64,000 bases of DNA from Reticulitermes speratus (Eukaryota > Arthropoda > Insecta > Blattodea > Rhinotermitidae), in the NCBI GenBank assembly GCA_021186555.1, contig JAJKFL010000042.1, positions 7,220,281 to 7,284,280 on the forward strand. The letters run 5' to 3'. Below, piece by piece: positions 21,338-34,830 of this stretch. A program made the position numbers and the translations under genes. The first letter of the stretch is position 1. The number at the start of each line of letters is the position of its first letter. The notes under the pieces are model-generated. The model did not search any database. It was not told the origin of the DNA and saw only the letters and a list, made by a program, of their open reading frames with translations.

Positions 21338-24300
21338 CTGTTGGTAAGAGAGTAATCACCCACGTTACCACTCGCGGAAAGACAGTAATAACTAACTCCA
21401 TGCAGCAGAGTCCTTCTTGAGAAGCTAACAGGTCGTCAGCTAGTCAAGAAATTCCCCGCGTTTTATGGAACCCGAAGGTTCATTACCGCATTCACAAGAG
21501 CCCGCCACCTGTCCCTATTCTGCGCCATATCAATCCAGTCCATGCCCCCACATCCCACTTCTTGAAGATCCATTCTAATATTATCCTCCCATCTATGCCT
21601 GGGTCTTCCAAGTGGTCTCCTTTCCCTCAGGTCTCCCCACCAAAATCCTGTATGCACCTCTCCCCTCATCCATACTTGCTACATGCCCCGCCCACCTCAT
21701 TCTTCTTGATTTAATCACCCGAATAATATTTGGTGATGAGTACAGATCATTAAGTTCCTCGTTATATAGTCTTCTCCACTCCCCTGTTACCTCGTCCCTC
21801 TTAGGCCCAAATATCCTCCTCAGCACCCTATTCTCGAACACCCTCAGCCTATGTTCCTCCCTCAGTGTGAGAGACCAAGTTTCACACCCATACAAAACAA
21901 CAGGCAAAATTATAGTTCTGTATATCTTAATCTTTGTATTTTTGTACAGCAAACTGGAAGACAAGATCCTGCACCGAATGATAACAAGCACTTCCCGACT
22001 TCAATCTGCTTTTAATTTCTTCCTGGATGAAACGAAAGTAATAACTGAGTAATTGTTAATAATTAGCACCAAACGTAGCAGTTGAATGATTTGCACTACT
22101 GATTTATACTCAAGAAATAACGGGTTCAAATCTCGGTCATTCAAACAAATGCCGGGATAATACTGTAAATTATGCCACAATCATTTCTTTCCATATTGCA
22201 ATCATTCTAACATTCGAATCTATAGTTCTGTGGTGTGAGCTACTGAAAGGGTAGGTGAATAGAATAATGAAAAACATTAATAGCTAATGATCAATTAAAT
22301 TAGTGACTGATTAAGGTTTATTAATTTATGACTGCTGATAGCTAACTAATAAGGAAGTGACACACACAGAACGGAACTGTAACTGTCTCGCTAACTCTCT
22401 GGTGTCAGAACCAAACATTTCATCAACACGACGTTGCCCTTAGCCAGTTTCATCCACTACCCAGCCTCAGTGGTCCACAATCATATTCTACATATATAAG
22501 CACAATTGCAATTCTTCTTCTTCTTATTATTATTATTACGTACTGTCATTAAGTAAATTGTACGACATTTCTTTAGAAGAGTTCGTTATAGATTTTTATC
22601 TATGACGAAGGTCGCAATTATGTTAAAATCGGTATAATAATAAGACCTGGCGCTAATTTGAGATTTGTCAATAAATAAAGTTTTCGGTAATGATTGTCAG
22701 GGCATGTAGAGCGATGAAAAATGCATAGAAAGTGTAGGAAAAGACCAGAGCATAATATTAAGAAGGATGGAAGGAAGATACGGTGTGACTGTGTACATAT
22801 ATGTACCGGAATCATATGACCCAGTAGCGGTTTTTGTGAACAGGATAATGAACTTCTGGGTTTCATAGAAGAATTGTCAGGAATTCGTTGTTGAACGGAC
22901 ACTGTTATTTCCTCAAGAACGACTCTGCTTTACGAAATTCATTAATTAGAGTCTAATTAGTTTATTTTTTGAGAAAATTGACAGTATGTGAAAGATGATA
23001 TGAAGCCATTGTATGTCGTCAACACACTTTAAATGACGTTCAGCTTTTGGGTCTTTACAAGCCGTAGTGTGCTTTGAGTCACCCTGAAGTCGGAGGCAGT
23101 ACGTCCCTCCGAAAAAAATACACAGCACATTCTACGGCGTAAAGGCTCAAACCACGACCACCATTTGAATAAAAACGGCAGTGAAAATTCGAAAACTTGC
23201 GTCAGCATATTCTTGCATAATGAATAGAGTAAATTACTTACACAAAACATTGGTGGAAGTTCCTATATCGAATGGATTGCCGCCGGCAGCTACCTGAGCT
23301 GCGTCTACTTCCTCAGCCAAATCTTGCTGTGTGCAAAATGAAGGAAATGAATTAATTGATGTAATTTAAACAAATTGCACTTACAAGAATGATACACGGT
23401 ATAATATTAAGAAAGAATGGAAGTTATGTATAGCCTAAAAGTTTTGTTGCCTTTACTGACTTCTGCTCAATAATCTCTAACATTTTAATATTTACGGGGG
23501 GGGGGGGGGGGGGGGGGGGAATGTTGCGTACATAATTTGTGTTTCATTTTACTTTTAAAATTTTGTTACAAAAGTTTTCTCGTCCAATAAATGTTTAGCC
23601 AGTTTCGCTCGAAAAACGACTAGAAACGCATGTGGGCCCCACGTAAAGTGACCGTTATTGTCGTCCGCTCTTAACAGAGACTGGAATTTATCAACAAACA
23701 TTAGCAAAAATTTCTCTGTCAAGCTCTGTGAGAATCTGCTGTGTCCCCGCGTTATGAGAAGCTCAGAAACTGATGTAAGACACAGGGAATAGGGAAACGC
23801 GCTGAAAATATTATGAAGTGTACAATATTTTTTTTTACAGTTAATCATTTTCCCATTATAATGAATAAGACAGTTTTTCACAGCTGAGATATTAGGTCTA
23901 TCATGATGCAGAGTACACCCATCCCTTGTTTTACGGCCGTTTGTTTTACACCTTTTTTGTTTTGAGGCCCCTTGCCAATTTACACCACTTCTTAATTTGC
24001 GCTCTCTCATTTTCTGTTTAACTCCCTTTGGCTGGCTGCATTCTATCACTCTAAACCCTTATTTCCGATGGGCATATAATTTTTTATTTACGCCCTTTTT
24101 TTCAGGAAGACAAATAGGGCGTAAAATAAGGGCTGGGTGTAAATCCATACCAAGTATCTACACTCTTTATTGTACGTTTATTCTCATTTAAAAGTGAAGA
24201 ATATAGCGTTATTTATTTTACGTCATGCAAAATGCGAATCTGAGGTTTATTTCACGGAATAATGGAAAGCTTACAAACGTTTGTAATTTGTTATTAAGTA

Positions 24301-27300
24301 TTTCTGTTTTACCTTCTATACGAAGTGCAATATTTATTTTATTCTAAAAACACCGTCCCATCTTGTCACAATCACTATATAAAAACACCGTGCATCTTGT
24401 CACAATCACTATATAAAAACACCGTCCATCTTGTCACAATCACTATATAAAAACACCGTGCATCTTGTCACAATCACTATTTTAAAACACAAACTGGATG
24501 CACTTTTATTCTAAAAAACTGTATAGTTCTTTAAAACATTATAATAAAACCCGACATATGTTTCGGCTGGTTGGGGGCACGCGGTGGCTTAGTTGGTTGA
24601 GGCACTGCGCTACAAACCGGAACTTCACGGGTTCGATTCCCGATGGTGTCATTGGAATTTTTCATTGACCTAATCGTTTCGGTCGCAATATGGCCCTGGG
24701 GTCGACTCAGTCTCTAACACAAATGAGTACCAAGAATCTTTCCTGCTGGGTAAAGGCGGCCGGTGCGTAGGGTTGACAAACTTACCACCTTCATGTGTCG
24801 ATTGTCTAGAAATCTGGGAGCCTCAACCTCCTGGAACCCTCAGGGCCTGTCCAGACCTGTAATGGGATTGCTGTACCTTATATGTTTCGGCTCCTCACTG
24901 AGCCATCCTCAGGGGTTTTTTGTCACTAAAACTGAATTTATTTAAAAACGTCTATTCATTGGTTCACTTTGTAAATCATTAACAGTGAAGGTGGTAAAAC
25001 TGTGTTTACAAAGTGAACCAATGAATAGACGTGTTTAAATAAATGCAGTTTTAGTGACAAAAAACCCCTGAGGATGGCTCAGTGAGGAGCCGAAACTATG
25101 TCGGGTTTTATTATAATGTTTTAAAGAACTATAGAGTTTTTTTTTTAAATAAAAGTGCATCCAGTTGGTGTTTTTATATAGTGATTGCAATATTTATATT
25201 CGTTTACTGTACTGCCTTTCCAGTTTGAAGACATGCACTGCATGCATTAAGACTTTTACGTAACGATAATACTAAATACTTACCAATATCCTCCAGTCTG
25301 ATGGAAGGGCTGACGTATATCCCCATGGGTACAGCAGGTACTGCAAACAGTGCGAAAACATGTCTTATAATGGCGTCACAAAACACAGTAAGCATGACGT
25401 AATCTTAAGCAGTTCCGTGTCGTTATAAACGAGTGTTGTTCTAACCCAGGGGTGTAACTGTTATGGTTAACAGTGAGGAATTAATTGGTACCACAGAATA
25501 TCTGACGTTATAGACGAGGTGTCGCATTAACCGATGTCGTTATAACCGGGTTCAGCTGTACTCTCCACAAGTAGTTCCAGCAGTTCTGTATAAATGACTT
25601 CCTGGATTCCAGGCAAATCTCCAGTGCTATACCTCGGCATGAGGTTTGTTAGGAAAATGGACACTTTTGTCCTATAGTTTGAATTTGTAATATAACACTA
25701 TGAACAGAAAATTTAAATAGTTTTTGAGTGTCCGGTTTCTTATAGGCTTATATGAATGCGAGTGTGGGGGGAATTGTATTTCTCCACTAAGACAATTTAC
25801 TCTAGAAACTTTCGAAGTCGATCGAATACTTAATAGGCAATTGCTTCTTATACGCTTTCCTGGAGAAGCAATAAGCAGGGAAAGAGAACATATTTGCACA
25901 ATAAAATGCTGTTGTTGATGTACAAAATTATAAAACGCAATATAAGTATTAATTTGTCTGTGATTTTATTTAACCACACTGTCAGTGTTTTGGGGCTACA
26001 TAGCGTCGAATGATTTGATGATCGTTGAGTGATGAATTCGAATTGGAAAGGATATGAATAGAAGTGGTCCTAACCAACTTTCGGGTATTGTCTTGGCATT
26101 TCCCTAGAGGAACTAAAAAGAATAAAATGTTAAGGACTTATGACTGTGTTCAGGCCGGGAATTGAATCCGAGACCTCACAAATATGAAAAAAAAATTTCG
26201 TAACATCCACTCTCCAGCACGCTGTGTGTGTGTGTGTATGTGTGTCATTTTTAAGTCTAACAGAAACATCATCTTTTTCCATTTAGACCGCATAAACAAA
26301 TTACAAAGTTACGTGAAAAAGAATCTGGATATAGACAGAGTTGGGGCAAAGGTTACTTGACACTACGTGCAAAATGTTGACCATCCAGTGTCAAGTGACT
26401 TTTGCACCATTCTGTATAACTGAGGAACACGTACTTGACTTTTGCACCACCTGTATAACAGAGGTACATATACTTACTTGACTTTTGCACCGCTCTGTAT
26501 AACAGAGGCACATATACTAACTTGACTTTTGCACCGCTCTGTATAACAGAGGCACATATACTAACTTGACTTTTGCACCGCTCTGTATAACAGAGGCACA
26601 TATACTAACTTGACTTTTGCACCATTCTGTATAAGAGGCACATATACTAACTTGACGTTTGCACCATTCTGTATAAGAGGCACATATACTAACTTGACGT
26701 TTGCACCTTTCTGTATAAGAGGCACATATACTAACTTGACTTTTGCACCATTCTGTATAACTGAGGCACACATACTGACTTGACTTTTGCACCACCCTGT
26801 ATAACAGAGGCACATATACTTACTTGACTTTTGCATCATTCTGTATAACAGAGGCACATATACCAACTTGACTTTTGCACCACCCTGTATAACAGAGGCA
26901 CATATACTAACTTGACTATTGCACCGCTCTGTGTAACAGAGGCACATATACTTACTTGACTTTTGCACCGCTCTGTATAACAGAGGCACATATACTAACT
27001 TGACTTTTGCACCATTCTGTATAAGAGGCACATATACTAACTTGACGTTTGCACCATTCTGTATAAGAGGCACATATACTAACTTGACGTTTGCACCTTT
27101 CTGTATAAGAGGCACATATACTAACTTGACTTTTGCACCATTCTGTATAACTGAGGCACACATACTGACTTGACTTTTGCACCACCCTGTATAACAGAGG
27201 CACATATACTTACTTGACTTTTGCATCATTCTGTATAACAGAGGCACATATACCAACTTGACTTTTGCACCACCCTGTATAACAGAGGCACATATACTAA

Positions 27301-30300
27301 CTCGACTTTTTCACCATTCTGTATAACAGAGGCATATATACTAACTTGACTTTTGCACCGCTCTGTGTAACAGAGGCACATATACTTACTTGACTTTTGC
27401 ACCGCTCTGTATAACAGAGGCACATATACCAACTTGACTTTTGCACCTACTCTGTATAACAGAGGCACATATACCAACTTGACTTTTGCACCTACCCTGT
27501 ATAACAGAGGCACATATACTTACTTGACTTTTGCACCGCTCTGTATAACAGAGGCACATATACCAACTTGACTTTTGCACCTACCCTGTTATAACAGAGG
27601 CGCATATACTTACTTGACTTTTGCACCGCTCTGTATAACAGAGGCACATATACCAACTTGACTTTTGCACCTACCCTGTATAACAGAGGCACATATACTT
27701 ACTTGACTTTTGCACCTATCCTGTATAACAGAGGCACATATACCAACTTGACTTTTGCACCTACTCTGTATAACAGAGGCACATATACCAACTTGACTTT
27801 TGCACCTACCCTGTATAACAGAGGCACATATACTTACTTGACTTTTGCACCGCTCTGTATAACAGAGGCACATATACCAACTTGACTTTTGCACCTACTC
27901 TGTATAACAGAGGCACATATACCAACTTGACTTTTGCACCTACCCTGTATAACAGAGGCACATATACCAACTTGACTTTTGCACCGCTCTGTATAACAGA
28001 GGCACATATACCAACTTGACTTTTGCACCTACCCTGTATAACAGAGGCACATATGCTTACTTGACTTTTGCACCGCTCTGTATAACAGAGGCACATATAC
28101 CAACTTGACTTTTGCACCTACTCTGTATAACAGAGGCACATATACTTACTTGACTTTTGCACCTATCCTGTATAACAGAGGCACATATACCAACTTGACT
28201 TTTGCACCTACCCTGTATAACAGAGGCACATATACTTACTTGACTTTTGCACCGCTCTGTATAACAGAGGCACATATACCAACTTGACTTTTGCACCTAC
28301 CCTGTATAACAGAGGCACATATACTTACTTGACTTTTGCACCGCTCTGTATAACAGAGGCACATATACCAACTTGACTTTTGCACCTACCCTGTATAACA
28401 GAGGCACATATACTTACTTGACTTTTGCACCGCTCTGTATAACAGAGGCACATATACCAACTTGACTTTTGCACCTATCCTGTATAACAGAGGCACATAT
28501 ACCAACTTGACTTTTGCACCTATCCTGTATAACAGAGGCACATATACCAACTTGACTTTTGCACCTATCCTGTATAACAGAGGCACATATACCAACTTGA
28601 CTTTTGCACCTACCCTGTATAACAGAGGCACATATACTTACTTGACTTTTGCACCGCTCTGTATAACAGAGGCACATATACCAACTTGACTTTTGCACCT
28701 ACTCTGTATAACAGAGGCACATATACTTACTTGACTTTTGCACCTATCCTGTATAACAGAGGCACATATACCAACTTGACTTTTGCACCTACCCAGTATA
28801 ACAGAGGCACATATACTTACTTGACTTTTGCACCTATCCTGTATAACAGAGGCACATATACCAACTTGACTTTTGCACCTACCCTGTATAACAGAGGCAC
28901 ATATACTTACTTGACTTTTGCACCGCTCTGTATAACAGAGGCACATATACCAACTTGACTTTTGCACCTACTCTGTATAACAGAGGCACATATACCAACT
29001 TGACTTTTGCACCTACCCTGTATAACAGAGGCACATATACTTACTTGACTTTTGCACCGCTCTGTATAACAGAGGCACATATACCAACTTGACTTTTGCA
29101 CCTACCCTGTATAACAGAGGCACATATACTTACTTGACTTTTGCACCGCTCTGTATAACAGAGGCACATATACCAACTTGACTTTTGCACCTACTCTGTA
29201 TAACAGAGGCACATATACTTACTTGACTTTTGCACCTACCCTGTATAACAGAGGCACATATACTTACTTGACTTTTGCACCTATCCTGTATAACAGAGGC
29301 ACATATACCAACTTGACTTTTGCACCTACCCTGTATAACAGAGGCACATATACTTACTTCACCGTAACTGTGGAAAGTGAGGTACAGTTTAATTCTGTCC
29401 CTGTGGGTGTCTACGAAATCGCGGAAGTTCCGGTTTTCAACCTCAGATAACGGCTCTTCACCGGCATAAGTTTCATCACATGGATTGGAACTTGCTCCAT
29501 TCTCTAAATTAAGGAAAGAACGTCCACATTAAGGAACCTTTTTTGACAAATACATTATCATACGCCAGATTACCTCTTTGATGTCTTGACATTTATCTAA
29601 ATGTTTCTGACAATTCATTTCCTACCTCATGGAGAACACATTCGTCTCTATTTTAAAGACCTATTGATGTTTAGTGACGTCAACCATGTGTATTGTGAGA
29701 ATAATACGTAACACACACTTCATAGGCAAAATGCAAGTTTTTATAATGCTAGAGCAGATGGTGTGCATATTTACCACTAGGTTTTAAAACACAACACCGT
29801 CCGATAAAGTTATGTAATTCCATGTACTTAATAATAATTTTTATCATTTATATGTCGTCGCTATCAGTAACGGAAACTACATTCGCCGAGTGATAAGGCG
29901 ATTGATAAATTGGAAAGGGGTTTTTTTTAAGTCTACAGCTGTTTTGTTATTAATGAGATCTATAAAATCATGCACTGGGTCCATTTCTTCATAACTGTCA
30001 TTTCTCAGAAGCCACGTAGAAATAGATAAGACTTATCCATACGAAACTTACCCATCCAGTGGAAATCCCAGTTCCTGTTTTGATCGATACCGTAACACCG
30101 TTGTGTTGTTGTGGTTGTAAGTGACCTCGACTTTCTCCACAGTCTGTCCTGTAAATGAAAATTTACTATCATTGTTATTTCTCCCTGCCGATCCCAGTGG
30201 CCGTGCGGTCTAAGGCGTGGGTCTGTGGCCGCTCGCTTATGGGATTGTGGGTTCGAATCCTACCGGTGGCTATGGATGTCTGTCTCTTGTGAGTGTTGTG

Positions 30301-31996
30301 TGTTGTCAGGTAGAGGTCTCTGCGACGAGCTGATCATTCGTCTAGAGGAGTCCTACCGAGTGTGGTGTGTTGAGTGTCATCGTGAAGCCTCGACGAAACG
30401 AGGAGGCCCAGGCCCATATAGGGCTGTCGAGCCATTGGAAAAAAAAATTATTTCTCCCAATCTGTAAGGATGTTTCTCTTAATTCATACTATAACCTTTT
30501 CCTTTTATACCCTTGATAGATTATTAATATTTACATTACACTATTGAGACCCAAACTTGAGTGTGCCTCAATTATGTGGAACTATATAACATCTACCGAC
30601 GCCAAAAAGCTGGAAAGCATGTAGCGGAATTTCATAGCCCTGTGTCAACATCGTTACTGTCCTCATGACCATGTTACTTACGAGGATTTTCTTAAATTCC
30701 TAAAGCTTCACGCACTACACGACAGAAGAATTTATCCTGACGCATTATGTTTAATTTCTGTTTATTCAGGGTTAAAATTTTGCCCGTATTTTTTTTTTTT
30801 TGATTCTATTGGTATTTGAGTTCTTCCTCGCAATTTCAGAAACTCCTCCTTGTTTACTGCTACTTGTAAAAAACTTCCCGTCTGCTAGATGTGTTTCGGC
30901 TGATAACCGTATGTGCAAAGACGTCGATATCTTTAGGAAACCCATTACTCCGTTAAAACGGATTCTGCTCTAATCTGTGTTGTTTTTATATAAACTTATC
31001 AATGTTTTTCAGGATTTAGGGTTTTTGTCCCCCTACATTATTTGTATTGCTGTTTTCTTATTGCTGCTAAATTGTTCTTGTTTTGTTTGTCTGTCTGTCT
31101 GTTTGTTTATTTGTTTGTTTAGTGTTCCGTTTTTGTGTATTTGTACTGTTTTTGTTTTGTATTTGTGTCTTTATGTTGGCTTTATAATTGGCATTTGCGC
31201 TGTTAATCCTGCACGTTAATAAATCCCTGTTGAATTTCTGTATAGAACTGCGGCTTCTAAATGGTATTTTATTCACTGATTATTTTACATTAATCAATAT
31301 CAGATTAATTAGTTGTCGTTAATGTTAAGAGTATGGCTGTAAATCTCGCTTACGTTCGTGTGGGAATATTCGTATCCATCAGGGTTAAGCACAGGCAGGA
31401 TGTACCAGTCCACGGCATCAGTAAGGGCAGTGTTTGCAGTACTGTTCTCCACCAGTTGGTTGATAATGTACAGGGTCATAGCAGGGGCAATCCACTCCCT
31501 GGCGTGGATACCGCCATCCACGAGCACCACAGGCCTCGCCCCACCGCCGCCCGATGAGATCTTAATGACTACCATATCTCTGCCCTCGTAGCTTCGTCCG
31601 ATTGATTCGAGAGAAACAATATCAGGGAACTTCACGGCTAGCTCTTCTAGATAGGCGTTGATCTTATGACAGAAGAACAAGCAGACATCTCATGAATGCT
31701 GTCTGCTGGAATGTGACGCCGTATGGTCTGGTACATATTTATCGAGTCGGAGGAACCTACCTCCGTATTTCAGGTCTTCTGTCCTGAATGTGGAAGCAGT
31801 AGTTTCCTCTGAAACGTTGGTGAATATTTACCAGGCTGTAAGGCGTCACATACCAGTAGACGCCAATCTTTACTGTAATCTTTACTAGTACCTTAAATAT
31901 GACAAGCAGGCAGCTTTATAGGAAGTAATCAGAGACTTTAAAGCCTTCTGGATCTAGATGATGCTGATGATGATGTTGATGATAATGATGATGATA

Positions 31997-32039
<43 letters not shown>

Positions 32040-34783
32040 CTGCAGAGACGTTAAACTAAGAAAAGTCTCGTATAATCTCATGGGGAGTGCGAATGTCAAC
32101 TATTTGAAACTAAGTGCAAAAAATCTATACCTACAGTTAAAGAATTAATGAAAACCAAAGTGTCTGTCGTGTAGCAATAATTATGTTAGCTAATTGAGAA
32201 GGTTTTTTGAAATTCAACGGAGAATCATTTCCTTCGTATATTAATCATTCATATACTTAATACTTTTTCTGTATTATCTCTCTCTCTCTTCCGTCATAAT
32301 TCTGTTCTATATTAAGATTAAACACTTTTGAAAGGGTGTGAGAATGTAACATACACAAATATGTAAGCAATCATCCATAGCTTCCTGTAACGTGTATAGG
32401 TTAATTAGGTATATAAACTGTTGGTTTTATTCACATAGTGTTTCACTTACCTCAGAGTACCTGTAATACTGGTCAAATGAAATTGCTCGAGGAGTTTTAG
32501 GTGCCGTCTCTTGGTGCCTAATTTCAGCATCAATCAACCTGAAAAAAATTTTGATATGCCTAGTAAAATGTCGATTATTAAGGTTCCTTACATGATTGGA
32601 GCCTAGAAATGTCACACATTTGCCAAGTCTTATTGACTGATTTTAAGTATTGGTGTTTTATAAATTTTGTATATTTGTAAGAACTGGCTGGCGTCTGTTT
32701 GATTTTGTTTGTAAATCAAACATAAATATTACTGTGAGGTCACATTTGTCACAATGTGATTAAATGCCATCTTACGAAATCTAGAAATGTACTGTGTGGA
32801 AAAACTGTAAGGTCCATTCATGTTACAGCCAGGGCCAACACGATACTTGTGGGCGCCCCGGACAGACCTTTAATTTGGCACCCCGGGCAAGCTAATAAAT
32901 TGGCCCCCCTTCAAAACGATACATTTTTTTTTGGCATGAAACAGGGCTGGCGAATATTTTTGAGGGGGCGGATATTTTTCGAAGAAATTCTTTTGCCTGT
33001 GAAAAACCTGAGTTTACCAGCAACATATTTCAGATTATTTCTGAGACGTCTTAGCTCCTGTCATAGTTTGGCGCCCCTGGCAGCTGCCCGGCTGGCGCTC
33101 TCGTTAGACCGGCCCTCGTTACAGCATGTGATGCTTACAGTAATCACAAGGCCTTAACAGGCTAACACAAATTGCTCACTGAAATGTAATGCCGATAATA
33201 ATGTTGATGCGACTAATGTGAAAGTTCGTGGTTTATAGATGTCACATGATATTGTTGGGAAATAATTCTTAGCACAACGCAATAGGCTATTCGGGGTGTC
33301 AAGCTAGCTTGGAGGAGACTTAGAAAGTACACGTAATGTTGGTAGGAAAATACCGTGGGGAAAAAAGCCACTTCGTAGACTAAGAAGACGATGGAGTGCA
33401 ACTTTAAGGACGTACTAAGTTAAATGGACTGTGATAATGGGAGGTGGATTGGACTGATGATTGCTTTTAATAGCAGGGTTGAAACATCAGTGTATTCTAC
33501 CAGGGAGTTGATTGACACTCTCGTGAAAATAACATTCGTTACTAGATTAAATATCGTATTCATTTAGCGGGAGATTTTTGTGTCTATGAATATCATACTT
33601 GACACAACACTTATGTCACTGTGTTACAGTCCCATACATTAAAACTCTTAAGGCACACGTTAATTATTGAAAATGCGGGGCATGAAATTATAATAATATA
33701 TTAAAATTGACAGATGAGCTGCCGAGAGAGCCACTAGACGGTACTGACATATAGAGTTAGCTGTGAACTGCTTTTGCCAAATATGGACACTGAAGTAACA
33801 CTCGGCTTAATTTACAGTCACATCTTTTGCTGCTACTCACGATTACTTGTTAGTAGTGATAAAGCAAATCAGTGTTATATAACGAAGCTGTACAGGGTAT
33901 ACACAAAAGAATGGTGCGGTTTAAATGGTGAATAAAGGTAAACCGCACCATTCTTTTGTGTATACTCTGTATATACTCACGTTTGGACGTTTTCGTTGAG
34001 AACCGTGAAACTAACGTGATTCTCTTTCAGGTACGCCAGGAAGGAAGGCAGTTGTGCGGGAGAGACCATAATATCCAGGTTTCCGCCATATTTTCGTGGT
34101 TCGTTCCAGAAGTCGAAGCCTGGACGGTTGCTGAAATTATTTAGCAGCTTCAACTGCTCCTCGGTGGGATTGAAGCGCAAAACCTTGTATCTGTTCGACA
34201 ATTGACGATTTAAAGATATGTTTCAGGAAGGGTTGTCATAAACATGTACCACAGGAAGGACCTTTGTTCATTTAAAATGCTGATTCGTACAGGAAACCTT
34301 TGTACTTTTTATAGATAGAAAGCATTTCAAATTTAGAATTAAATGAAACCAATATGAAAATACAATTAAGGAAACTAGAGGGTAAAATTTTAATTTAACA
34401 AAAAATTTAATGCAGTTCGAAGTACAGACCTCTTCGCTCCTTTTACAAGTATTGAATCAATGAGCCGAAACAATCGAAAGTTTTTCCGAAATAAACAGAT
34501 AAAATAATATATATATAAACATACATATAGAATTTTGAAAGGAACATGTGAATATATATATTACGGTAATAATTTGTGCATATTTCCCGTTAATGAAATT
34601 TGTTTTCATTACAACATTGCATTATTATTTGACATAGCTTCAATTTGTGATAGTTTCTAAATTAATTTTTATGCATATTTGGTTTAGGAAAATCTGCAAA
34701 TACTCAATAGTATTCTGAACTACTGTATCAGCTTTTTGTGACAAATCCGTAGAAGACAAAATATTAACACTTTATTATTACTA

Positions 34784-34830
<47 letters not shown>

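Larger units (their letters stand above)
24338..25185. mobile_element. Hammerhead foldback-minisatellite element, copy 1, 12-bp TSD
   Basis: Perfect direct repeats TGCAATATTTAT at 24326-24337 and 25186-25197. From the left: four 34-bp minisatellite units (24345-24488), inverted arms of about 190 bp around a short spacer, and a part unit at the right end. Each arm holds a hammerhead: intact on the plus strand (25061-25109), split by a SINE on the minus strand. Orientation is opposite to copy 2 at 60447-62041, with the same 3' terminus (GGTGTTTTTARAATAAA). No ORF. Confidence 0.88.

Noticed and set aside
25204..25395. 63-codon minus-strand frame over the exon 7 locus
   Set aside because: The real coding frame is another one: LYPWGYT between an acceptor and a donor; the longer frame is a shadow.
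26353..29450. Many overlapping open frames of 60-231 codons on both strands ([20 protein letters not shown] type)
   Set aside because: All are products of the 45-bp unit, which is a multiple of 3; no start context, no domain, and the region is an intron.
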